Positions 1 to 7,114 of a DNA stretch of 32,868 bases are shown piece by piece. Numbering within the stretch: the stretch's first letter is position 1; each line of letters starts with the position of its first letter. The translations under genes were made by a program, and so were the position numbers. Source of the stretch: 66-474 sp051954935 (GTDB lineage Bacteria; Pseudomonadota; Gammaproteobacteria; Xanthomonadales; Rhodanobacteraceae); NCBI GenBank assembly GCA_051954935.1, contig JBQCHG010000044.1:1-32868 (forward strand), given 5' to 3'. The notes under the pieces are model-generated. The model was given only the letters and a program-made list of their open reading frames with translations. It was not told the DNA's origin and searched no databases.

Positions 1-1219
1 GGATGCCGGCCAGGTACGCCATCACCGAACCGCCGACCATCACGTAATGGAAATGCGCGATGACGAAGTAGGTGTCGGTGAGCGGAATGTCCAGCGCGGG
101 TTCGGCGAGGAACAGCCCGGTCATCCCGCCGAGCATGAACAGGCCGACGAAGCCGAGCGCGTACAACATCGGCGCCTCGAAACTGATCGATCCGCGGTGC
201 AGCGTCGCGGTCCAATTGAACACCTTGATCGCAGAAGGCACGGCGACCATGAAGCTCAGGATCGAGAAGATCAGGCTGGCGTACACCGACATGCCGGCCA
301 CGAACATGTGGTGTCCCCATACCAGGAAACCGATCACGGCGATGCCGATGATCGCGTACACCATGAAGCGGTAGCCGAAGATTTTTCGCCGCGCGAAGCA
401 AGGGATGATCTCGCTGACCAGCCCCATCGCCGGGAGGATCATGATGTAGACCGCCGGATGCGAGTAGAACCAGAACAGGTGCTGGAACAGCAGCGGATCG
501 CCGCCCAGCGCGGGGTCGAACACGCCCACGCCGAGGCCACGTTCCAGCCCGACCAGGGCCAGCGTCATCGCCAGCACCGGCGTCGCCAGCACCATCACCA
601 GGCTCACTGCGTAGATCGCCCACACGAACAGCGGCAGCTTGAACCAGGTCATGCCGGGCATGCGCAGCGTGTGCGTGGTGACGATGAAGTTGACGCCAGT
701 GAAGATCGTCGAAAAGCCGGTGACGAACACGCCGACGATCACCAGGAACACGTTGGTGTTGGAGAACATCGTCGAGAATGGCGTGTAGAACGTCCAGCCG
801 GTGTCCACGCCGCCCTCGATCAGTGCGCAGATCGTGAACAGCCCGCCGATGATGTAGAGGTACCAGCTCGCGAGGTTCAGGCGCGGGAACGCCACGTCGC
901 GCGCGCCGATCATCAGCGGCAGCAGGAAATTGCCGAGCGTGGTCGGGATGGACGGGATCAGGAAGAACCAGACCATCACCACGCCGTGGAAGGTGAAGGT
1001 CTTGTTGTAGGTCTCCGCGCTCATGATCGCGCCGTTCGGCGTGGCGAGATCCAGCCGGATCATGGTCGCAGCGATGCCGCCCAGGAAGAAGAAGAAGGTG
1101 ATGCCGATCGCGTAGAGGATCGCGATGCGCTTGTGGTCGTGGGTGGTAAGCCATGCCCACAGGCCGTAATCGCGATCGAGGAAACTGCGCGGCGCTGGGC
1201 CAGCGTCAATGACGCTCAT
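1..1219 (-). CDS. ctaD: Cytochrome c oxidase subunit I, A2 type (C-terminus beyond window)
   Basis: Catalytic subunit of an aa3-type heme-copper oxidase, which reduces O2 to water at the heme a3/CuB centre and pumps protons in the inner membrane. About 406 codons are in the window, reading from ATG at 1219 off the left edge. Visible landmarks are THDHKRI at the N-terminus, TFTFHGVVMVW (low-spin heme ligand helix), YSHPAVY (CuB His and cross-linked Tyr), WGHHMF (two CuB His) and AHFHYVM (heme ligands). In helix VI the usual HPEVY glutamate is Ala and is preceded by Tyr-Ser, the signature of A2-type oxidases. The start overlaps the ctaC stop by 14 bases. Subunits III and IV probably lie outside the window. 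The reading frame is open to the edge, so the partial call is firm. Confidence 0.97.
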   Translation of the reverse strand, partial: MSVIDAGPAPRSFLDRDYGLWAWLTTHDHKRIAILYAIGITFFFFLGGIAATMIRLDLATPNGAIMSAETYNKTFTFHGVVMVWFFLIPSIPTTLGNFLLPLMIGARDVAFPRLNLASWYLYIIGGLFTICALIEGGVDTGWTFYTPFSTMFSNTNVFLVIVGVFVTGFSTIFTGVNFIVTTHTLRMPGMTWFKLPLFVWAIYAVSLVMVLATPVLAMTLALVGLERGLGVGVFDPALGGDPLLFQHLFWFYSHPAVYIMILPAMGLVSEIIPCFARRKIFGYRFMVYAIIGIAVIGFLVWGHHMFVAGMSVYASLIFSILSFMVAVPSAIKVFNWTATLHRGSISFEAPMLYALGFVGLFMLGGMTGLFLAEPALDIPLTDTYFVIAHFHYVMVGGSVMAYLAGI

Positions 1220-2186
1220 GACGTGTGCTCTCCGTGGCGGTGCCGGGCGGCGTTCCTGCCGCCGTGGTGGACTTCAGATACGCGACCAGCTCGATCAGCT
1301 CCTCTTCGCTCAACTGTCCCTGGAAGGAAGGCATGATCGGCGCGTAGCCGGCGACCACCTGCCTGTCCGGCAGCAGGATCGAATCTCGGATGTAGCGCGC
1401 GTCGGCCACCACCGTGCTGCCGTCGGACAGGTGCACCACGCGGCCATAGATGCCGTCCAGATCCGGCGCGTGCACCGACGCGTTCGTGCCGTGGCAACCG
1501 CTGCAACCCTTCGCGCGGAACAGCGCCTCGCCTTGCGACGCCAGCGAGAGCGGCCCGGCGTGGCCCTGCAGCCAGCGCGCGTAATCGGAAGGCCGCATCA
1601 CCGTCACCAGCCCGCCCATCTTCGAGTGATCCAGCCCGCAGTACTCCGCGCATTCCAGATGGAACGTGCCCAGTTGTGTGGCCTTGAACCACAACTGCGT
1701 GTAGCGGCCTGGCAGGATGTCCTGCTTCACGCGGAACGCCGGCACGTAGAAATCGTGGATCACGTCCTGCGAGGTCATGGTCAGACGGATCGGCTGGCCC
1801 AGCGGCACGTGCAGCGCATTGATCTCGCGCTGACCGCCCGGATGCTGGACCTTCCACATCCACTGCTTGGCGACGACGTAGATCGTCTGCGAGTCGGCTG
1901 GTGGCGAATTGGCACGCACGAACAGGAACAGGCTCCACACGAACATCCCGAGGAACAGCGCGAACGGAACCAGGGTCCAGGTGAGTTCGATCGGCGTGGT
2001 GCCGTGGCTGAGCGTCCGATCGATGTTCTTGTTGCCGCGCCGGTAGCGGATGCAGAACGTCCACATCGCGACGAACACGCCGATCGAGACGATGCTGCAG
2101 ATGCCCACCATCGCCCACCACAGCGCGTCCAGCGAATGCGCCAGGCTGGAAGCGGAAGGCAGGTACCACTGGAAGCCGCTGTTCAT
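1206..2186 (-). CDS. ctaC: Cytochrome c oxidase subunit II fused to cytochrome c (caa3 type)
   Basis: Electron-entry subunit of the oxidase, 326 residues. Two membrane helices lie at about 24-46 and 70-91. A periplasmic cupredoxin domain follows, with the CuA ligands H144, C179, E181, C183, H187 and M190 in the CAEYCGLDHSKM region. A C-terminal cytochrome c domain carries the heme motif CSGCH (228-232) and a likely axial Met in YAPIMPSF (M285). The fused cytochrome makes this a caa3-type oxidase, able to take electrons directly from a partner complex. No N-terminal lipobox is visible. ATG at 2186 overlaps the sco stop in an ATGA, and the 3' end overlaps ctaD, so the two subunits are probably translationally coupled. 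Confidence 0.96.
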   Translation of the reverse strand: MNSGFQWYLPSASSLAHSLDALWWAMVGICSIVSIGVFVAMWTFCIRYRRGNKNIDRTLSHGTTPIELTWTLVPFALFLGMFVWSLFLFVRANSPPADSQTIYVVAKQWMWKVQHPGGQREINALHVPLGQPIRLTMTSQDVIHDFYVPAFRVKQDILPGRYTQLWFKATQLGTFHLECAEYCGLDHSKMGGLVTVMRPSDYARWLQGHAGPLSLASQGEALFRAKGCSGCHGTNASVHAPDLDGIYGRVVHLSDGSTVVADARYIRDSILLPDRQVVAGYAPIMPSFQGQLSEEELIELVAYLKSTTAAGTPPGTATESTRHERH

Positions 2187-3022
2187 CGCGTGGCTCCCTG
2201 GTTGCGCGCGCGTCGCGACTCACCGCGACGGAGGACGAGGATCCACCCACACAAGGCGAGCGCGGTGGTGATGCCCAACCCTTGCATCACGCGATGGATC
2301 AGCAGCGTGTAGCGGCCGGTGCTGACGTCATAGGCGCAGCACAGCAGGACGAGGCGATCCACGATGTTGCCGATCTTGCCGCGCGAGGCATCCACCAGCG
2401 CAAGCCGCAACGTTTCCGGCGCGAACTGCACGCCGAAGAGATACTGTGTCACGCGGCCATCCGGCGTGAGCAGCACGATGCCCGTCGCGTGCGCGTACTG
2501 GCCATCGCGGCGGTCGAGGAAATAGCGGAAACCGATCGCGCGCATCAGCGGCGCGATGTCCGCCTGTGCGCCCGTCAGGTAATGCCAGTGCGCGACGCCG
2601 GCGCGTGGATGCGCCAGCACATCATTGCTCTGGGCGGTGTGCGCGTCGGCCGGCGTTTCCTCGGGGTCGATGCTGACCAGCACCACGTTGAACTGATCGC
2701 CGGGCTCCAGGCCGCTGCGCCGCACGGCATTGGCGACACCCGAACGCACCACGCCGCAAATATTCCTGCAATCGAAATAGCCAGGCACCAGCAACGTGGG
2801 CCTGTTGTGCAAGAGGTCGCGCAGCGACACGCTGGCGCCATTGGCCTCGCGGAAGCGCGCGTCCAGCGGCACCTGGCGCCCAAGGTTCTGGTCGAAACCC
2901 ACGCGCTGCAACAGGTCCGGCGGCGCGCGCAGATGGGTTTGTGTCTGCGCGAAGCCGGCATTCGCGAAAAACGCCAGCACCCAGATCATGAGCCCCCGCC
3001 GCATGGCATTTCGCCGGCTCAT
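2183..3022 (-). CDS. SCO1/SenC-family copper chaperone for CuA assembly
   Basis: A 279-residue thioredoxin-fold protein expected to deliver copper to, or reduce, the CuA site of subunit II in the periplasm. It has a signal-like N-terminus (residues 9-25), the Cu-binding CxxxC (C85 and C89 in YFDCRNIC) and the distal ligand His (H178 in YAHATGIVLLTPDG). A hydrophobic C-terminal segment at about 246-265 would act as a membrane anchor. The Pro usually following the first Cys in CPxxC is Arg here, but both Cys and the His are kept. It lies directly upstream of ctaC, the expected client, with a 4-base overlap on each side. Confidence 0.93.
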   Translation of the reverse strand: MSRRNAMRRGLMIWVLAFFANAGFAQTQTHLRAPPDLLQRVGFDQNLGRQVPLDARFREANGASVSLRDLLHNRPTLLVPGYFDCRNICGVVRSGVANAVRRSGLEPGDQFNVVLVSIDPEETPADAHTAQSNDVLAHPRAGVAHWHYLTGAQADIAPLMRAIGFRYFLDRRDGQYAHATGIVLLTPDGRVTQYLFGVQFAPETLRLALVDASRGKIGNIVDRLVLLCCAYDVSTGRYTLLIHRVMQGLGITTALALCGWILVLRRGESRRARNQGATR

Positions 3023-3417
3023 GGCTGTGCTCCGCTCGAAGCTGCTGCAGGCGCACTGTTCGCTTCAGGGCGCGACGCATGCTGCTGCACGTAGATTTCC
3101 ATCGCCCGCGAAAGCGGGATGTGTGCGTAGTGGTGGGCAGGGTCGGTCCACGCGTAATACGAAAGCAGCCGCACCTTTTGCGCGCGCAGCTGGGCGAGAT
3201 CTTCCTCGGGCGAGGGCTGCAGGCGCGGCGGCGGCGGGATCGGCGCCGGCCGGATCGCGACGGCTGCATGGTTCGGCATCGCCGCGTTGCGCAGCGCGAA
3301 ATGCAGCACGATCACCACGCCGATCACGATCAGCGCGAGCGCGCCGCCGGTCGCCAGCACGCGCCGGGTGGCAATCGCCGAAGGCTCGTGACCGAACGGA
3401 TGTTCGTGCTCAGCCAT
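3019..3417 (-). CDS. Small single-helix membrane protein of the act-cox operon
   Basis: A 132-residue protein of unknown function. I take ATG at 3417 (MAEHEHPFGHE) as the start because it gives an 8-base overlap with actF; an in-frame start at 3477 would add 20 residues lying wholly inside actF. The His-rich N-terminus is followed by one membrane helix at about 20-42, a Pro-rich linker and a periplasmic tail. The tail contains a YYAWTDPAHHYAHIPLSRAMEIY stretch, written here only as a landmark near residues 86-110, and ends in low-complexity Ala/Ser. That short conserved-looking core suggests an assembly or structural role in complex III/oxidase biogenesis, but this is inferred only from its position between actF and sco. 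Confidence 0.85.
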   Translation of the reverse strand: MAEHEHPFGHEPSAIATRRVLATGGALALIVIGVVIVLHFALRNAAMPNHAAVAIRPAPIPPPPRLQPSPEEDLAQLRAQKVRLLSYYAWTDPAHHYAHIPLSRAMEIYVQQHASRPEANSAPAAASSGAQP

Positions 3418-4540
3418 GGCTGCGCTCCAGCGCGATGGCATCTTCGATCCGCGCCGGCGCGGCGGCGCGCGCGACACGCAATTGGCCCGCGTACACGCAC
3501 CACCACAGCGCGCCCAGCCCCAGCGGCGCGAGGAGATCGCTCCAGCGCAACGCGAAACCGTGAGCGCGGAAACTCGGCACCACCAGCCAGAACGCGTCGG
3601 CGAGATTGGCGGCCACCAGCATCATCGCGATGTTGCGCATCCACAACCTGCGCCGTTTCGCGCCGCGCGAGAGCAACAGCACGAACGGGATCAGGAAATG
3701 GCAGGCGATCAGGAACCAGGCGAGATACCGCCACGTGGTCAGCGTGCGCGGGATGTACCAGGCGGTTTCGTCCGGCAGGTCGGCGATCCAGATCGTGAGG
3801 TACTGCATGAAGGCGAGATACGACCACGCGAGCACCAGCGCCATCAGCAGTCCGCCGAGATCGTGCAGCGCGGAGGTCGCGGTGTCGCCCGGATCATGGG
3901 CGCGCGCGGCGACCGCAATCCCCAGCGCCATCGCGGCCAATATCCACCCGGTGCCGACCATCATCCCGAACGTGGACGAGTGCCAGTGCGGAGTCAGCGA
4001 CACGACCCAGTCCACCGATGCGGTCAGCGACGTCAGCGCGTACACGATCAAACCCGAGGCCGCCCAGCGCGGCGCGCGCTGAGGGTCGTCCATGTTGCGC
4101 GTGAACGCGAACGACCAGCCGATCCACAGGACGAAATACGCCACGCTGCGGATCACGAAAAACGCGATCGCCAAATACCAGCTCTGCCGGCGCAGAACGG
4201 AGTCGTGCGCCAATGCGACCGGCTGCGACCACATATATAAGGTGTGCAGGCAGACCAGGATAGGGATCAGCGCCACCGCCATCAGCGGCAGGATGCGCGC
4301 GGCCGCCAGCAGGGGCGCGCGGATGTACCAGCCCCACGCGCCGCCGGTGAGCGCGTGCACCATCAGCAATGCCAGGCTGCCGACGCTCAATCCGGTGAAG
4401 AAGAAGAACGCGAACAGGTACGACAGCAGCGTCTGCTGTGGATCGCGGAACAAGCCCAGCAGCAGGCAGGCGACCAGCGCCGGTACGCCAACCACAATCG
4501 CGAGCCATTGCCAGCGCGTGACTGGGAGCCAGGCGGTCAT
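3410..4540 (-). CDS. actF: Alternative complex III subunit ActF (polytopic membrane subunit)
   Basis: A 376-residue protein that is almost entirely hydrophobic, with about ten predicted helices, including the segments near residues 12-30, 38-62, 78-100 and 122-145. ActF is a paralogue-like companion of the NrfD-type ActC and forms part of the membrane core of alternative complex III. The identification rests on size, topology and its place after actE in the canonical act gene order. ATG at 4540 overlaps the actE stop in an ATGA. I see no cofactor motifs, as expected for this subunit. Confidence 0.9.
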   Translation of the reverse strand: MTAWLPVTRWQWLAIVVGVPALVACLLLGLFRDPQQTLLSYLFAFFFFTGLSVGSLALLMVHALTGGAWGWYIRAPLLAAARILPLMAVALIPILVCLHTLYMWSQPVALAHDSVLRRQSWYLAIAFFVIRSVAYFVLWIGWSFAFTRNMDDPQRAPRWAASGLIVYALTSLTASVDWVVSLTPHWHSSTFGMMVGTGWILAAMALGIAVAARAHDPGDTATSALHDLGGLLMALVLAWSYLAFMQYLTIWIADLPDETAWYIPRTLTTWRYLAWFLIACHFLIPFVLLLSRGAKRRRLWMRNIAMMLVAANLADAFWLVVPSFRAHGFALRWSDLLAPLGLGALWWCVYAGQLRVARAAAPARIEDAIALERSHG

Positions 4541-5196
4541 TGCGTGGCTCCCCGCAGCTTCTTCAAGTCGCCCGCTGTCAAGTCGGAAGCCGGTGCGTGC
4601 TGGCTCAATTGCAGCGCGCGGATATAGGCGACGATCGCCCAGCGATCGTGCGGGCTGATGCGGTCGGCGTACGGGAACATCGCCCCATAGCCGTTCGTGA
4701 TCACGTCATAGAAATGACTGTCCGGCGCGTTGCGCAGCGCGTCGGTGTGGTAGCTCGGCGGATGCGGGAAGCCGCGCCGCGCGATCATGCCGTCGCCATC
4801 GCCTGCGCGGCTGTGGCACGGCGCGCAATAGATGTCGAAGCGTTGCTGCCCGCGTTCCAGCAACTGCGGCGTGATCGGCAATGGATTGGCATAACCCGGT
4901 TGCGCGGCTGGCCCGCTTTGCGCGAGTGGCTTGCCTCGCGCGTCCACGCCGGTCGCGGGTTCCGCCACGCGTGCGAGCGCGACGCGATCGAGTCTGCCGC
5001 TGCTGGCGCCGGCGAGCGCACCCGCCGAACGCGGCACGGTGCCGGGAACCTGCGGGCGCGAGGCATTGCCGTTGGCGAACAGCGGGCTCGGCACCAGCGG
5101 CTTGTATTTGGGCTGGTCGTACATCTCGTGCATGCCGCGCTCGCAGCCGGAGAGCGCCAGCGCGACCCACACAAGCAAGGTGATACGCGCCTTCAT
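4537..5196 (-). CDS. actE: Alternative complex III subunit ActE, monoheme cytochrome c lipoprotein
   Basis: A 219-residue protein. The N-terminus MKARITLLVWVALALSGC is a lipoprotein signal with the lipobox Cys at position 18, so the mature protein should be tethered on the periplasmic side. One heme c site is visible (CAPCH, 124-128), with a likely axial Met (M173 in GAMFPY). The family role is to take electrons from ActA/ActB and pass them to the oxidase. A longer open frame runs upstream to 5919, but the stretch before MKAR is antisense-like sequence inside actD. ATG at 5196 gives the ATGA overlap seen at neighbouring junctions and is the clear start. Confidence 0.94.
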   Translation of the reverse strand: MKARITLLVWVALALSGCERGMHEMYDQPKYKPLVPSPLFANGNASRPQVPGTVPRSAGALAGASSGRLDRVALARVAEPATGVDARGKPLAQSGPAAQPGYANPLPITPQLLERGQQRFDIYCAPCHSRAGDGDGMIARRGFPHPPSYHTDALRNAPDSHFYDVITNGYGAMFPYADRISPHDRWAIVAYIRALQLSQHAPASDLTAGDLKKLRGATQ

Positions 5197-5729
5197 TCCC
5201 TCACCTCGCTGATCGTCAGCGGCGAAAGCGCGGACAGGAATGCGCGCGTGCGCTGAAGGTCGAACTGCGGATCTTCCGCGCGCAGCAACAGGAAAAAGCG
5301 GTCGCTGCTGGCGCGGTCGAATGCGCGGACGTCGAACAGCGGGTGATGCAGCATCGGCAGGCGGCTGCCGATCAGCAGCGCGGCCACGCCGAGCAGCACC
5401 GCCCACAGGATCGTCATTTCCAGTGCCGGCGGAATGAAAGCCGGCCACGAAAACGGCGGCCGTCCTCCGACATTGATCGGATAGTTCACTGCGGCCGAAT
5501 ACCATTCCAGCCAGTAGGTGAAGCCACCGCCGCCGATCGCGCCCAACAGCATCCATAGCGGTACGCGCGTCCCGCGCGTGTGCACGATTTCCGCAAGTCC
5601 TTCGACCGGCATCGGCGAATAGGCTTCCATCGCCGTGTAGCCCTGGTCGCGCGCGTGGCGCGCGCCGTCGCGCAACTGGTCCGCCTGCGCGAATTCCGCC
5701 AGCAAACCGAGCACGCCTGACCCGCTCAC
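5193..5729 (-). CDS. actD: Alternative complex III subunit ActD
   Basis: A 178-residue membrane subunit with two helices, near residues 58-80 and 98-122 (GGGGFTYWLEWYSAAVNYPINVGG lies between them and is given as a position landmark). I chose the GTG at 5729: it overlaps the actC stop as GTGA and gives the usual family length of about 180 residues. The open frame continues 464 codons upstream only as an out-of-frame shadow of actC. ActD packs beside ActC/ActF in the membrane core; it has no cofactor. The start choice matters because ATG-only gene finders would begin at the internal Met near MEAYSPMPVEG. Confidence 0.9.
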   Translation of the reverse strand: MSGSGVLGLLAEFAQADQLRDGARHARDQGYTAMEAYSPMPVEGLAEIVHTRGTRVPLWMLLGAIGGGGFTYWLEWYSAAVNYPINVGGRPPFSWPAFIPPALEMTILWAVLLGVAALLIGSRLPMLHHPLFDVRAFDRASSDRFFLLLRAEDPQFDLQRTRAFLSALSPLTISEVRE

Positions 5730-7114
5730 GGGGGCTCTCCTGCGCGCAACATTGCGACCCGCCCGGACTGGTGCGCAAGCTTGCGCAGCTCGAACATCGA
5801 GAGCACCGGCAGCAGGCGCACGAACAGCAGGAACATGAAATAGAACAGGCCGACGGAACCTGCGAGGAAGGCGAGATCCCAGAAGGTCGGCCAGAACATC
5901 CCCCAGACCGAAGGCACAAAATCCTCGTACAGGCTGGTGACGATCAGCATGAAGCGCTCCAGCCACATGCCGATCAGCACGCCCACCGCGATCACGAACA
6001 CCGCCGCAGCGCTGCGGCGCACGCGCTTGAACCACAGCAACTGGATCTGCGCGACGTTGAACAGGATCGTTCCCCAGAACACCCACGCGTACGCCCCGAA
6101 GATGCGATGCCAGGTCATCGCCACGTCGTAGCGATCCATCGAGAAGAACGCGGTGAAGATTTCGGAGAAGTAGCTGTAGTCCACGAACAGCCCGGCGGCG
6201 AGCATCAGCTTGGCGATGTTCTCGATGTGGCGATCCGTCAGATAGGCGTGCAGGTGGAACCACTTGCGCAGCGGGATCGCCAGCGTCAGCACCATGCCGA
6301 ATCCGGAGAACAGGGCGCCGGCGACGAAGAACGGCGGGAATATCGTCTCGTGCCAGCCGGGCACCAGGCCTTCGGAGAAGTCCAGCGCGACCATGCTGTG
6401 CACCGAGAACACCAGCACCACCGCGAGCGATGCGGTGACCAGGTTCAATTTCTCGAAACGCATCCAGTGGCGCGCTTCGCCGCGCCAACCCAGCGCCAGC
6501 AGGCCATAGAAGCGTGCACGCGCGATCGTCGGCGCGCGGTCGCGCAAGGTGGCGAGGTCCGGCAACATGCCGACGTACCACCACACGATCGAGACGATCA
6601 GGTAGGCGAGGATCGCCCAGAAGTCCCACTCCAGCGAACTGCGCCATTGCGGCCACAGGTTCATGATGTCCGGGTACGGGAACAGCCAGTAGAAGAACCA
6701 TGGCCTTCCCAAGTGCAGGATCGGGAAGATGCCCGACACCGAGACCGCGAACACCGTCATCGCTTCGGCGAAGCGGTTGATCGAGTTGCGCCATTTCTGG
6801 CGTGCGATGTACATCGCGCCCGAAATGAAAGTGCCGCCCATGCCGATCGCGATCCACCAAACGTAATTGGCGATCGCGAAGCTCCACGCCACCGGGATGT
6901 TCAAGCCCCAGATGCCGACGCCCGCATACAGCAGCCAGCAGACGCCCACGGTCAGCAACCCCGAGAGCAGGAACGCCAGCGAAAATCCGGACAGCCACAG
7001 CAGGCCGAACGGACGTTGCAGCGTGATGTAGCTGATATTGGTGCTGATGCTGGTCGCGTCCTCGCCCGGCGCGATGACCGGCGGCAGCGGATCGGGCCGG
7101 ATCGCCGCGCTCAT
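5726..7114 (-). CDS. actC: Alternative complex III subunit ActC, NrfD/PsrC-like quinol-binding membrane subunit
   Basis: A 462-residue polytopic protein with about ten helices, of the NrfD/PsrC family. In alternative complex III this subunit holds the quinol-oxidation site on the periplasmic side, next to the iron-sulfur domain of ActB. It begins MSAAIRPDPLPPV, and the first helix follows QRPFGLLW. Internal landmarks include NYVWWIAIGMGGTFISGAMY and SLEWDFWAILAYL. ATG at 7114 overlaps the actB stop (ATGA); the apparent N-terminal extension to 7390 is a shadow of actB. Downstream it overlaps actD by GTGA. Confidence 0.95.
   Translation of the reverse strand: MSAAIRPDPLPPVIAPGEDATSISTNISYITLQRPFGLLWLSGFSLAFLLSGLLTVGVCWLLYAGVGIWGLNIPVAWSFAIANYVWWIAIGMGGTFISGAMYIARQKWRNSINRFAEAMTVFAVSVSGIFPILHLGRPWFFYWLFPYPDIMNLWPQWRSSLEWDFWAILAYLIVSIVWWYVGMLPDLATLRDRAPTIARARFYGLLALGWRGEARHWMRFEKLNLVTASLAVVLVFSVHSMVALDFSEGLVPGWHETIFPPFFVAGALFSGFGMVLTLAIPLRKWFHLHAYLTDRHIENIAKLMLAAGLFVDYSYFSEIFTAFFSMDRYDVAMTWHRIFGAYAWVFWGTILFNVAQIQLLWFKRVRRSAAAVFVIAVGVLIGMWLERFMLIVTSLYEDFVPSVWGMFWPTFWDLAFLAGSVGLFYFMFLLFVRLLPVLSMFELRKLAHQSGRVAMLRAGEPP

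Noticed and set aside
47..1336. Open frame of 429 codons on the plus strand
   Set aside because: It is antisense to ctaD and the end of ctaC; the peptide is rich in Arg/His/Glu/Asp/Gln, typical of a high-GC shadow frame.
5197..5919. Apparent N-terminal extension of actE
   Set aside because: It would bury the lipoprotein signal of MKARITLLVW; the sequence upstream is an out-of-frame reading of actD and actC.
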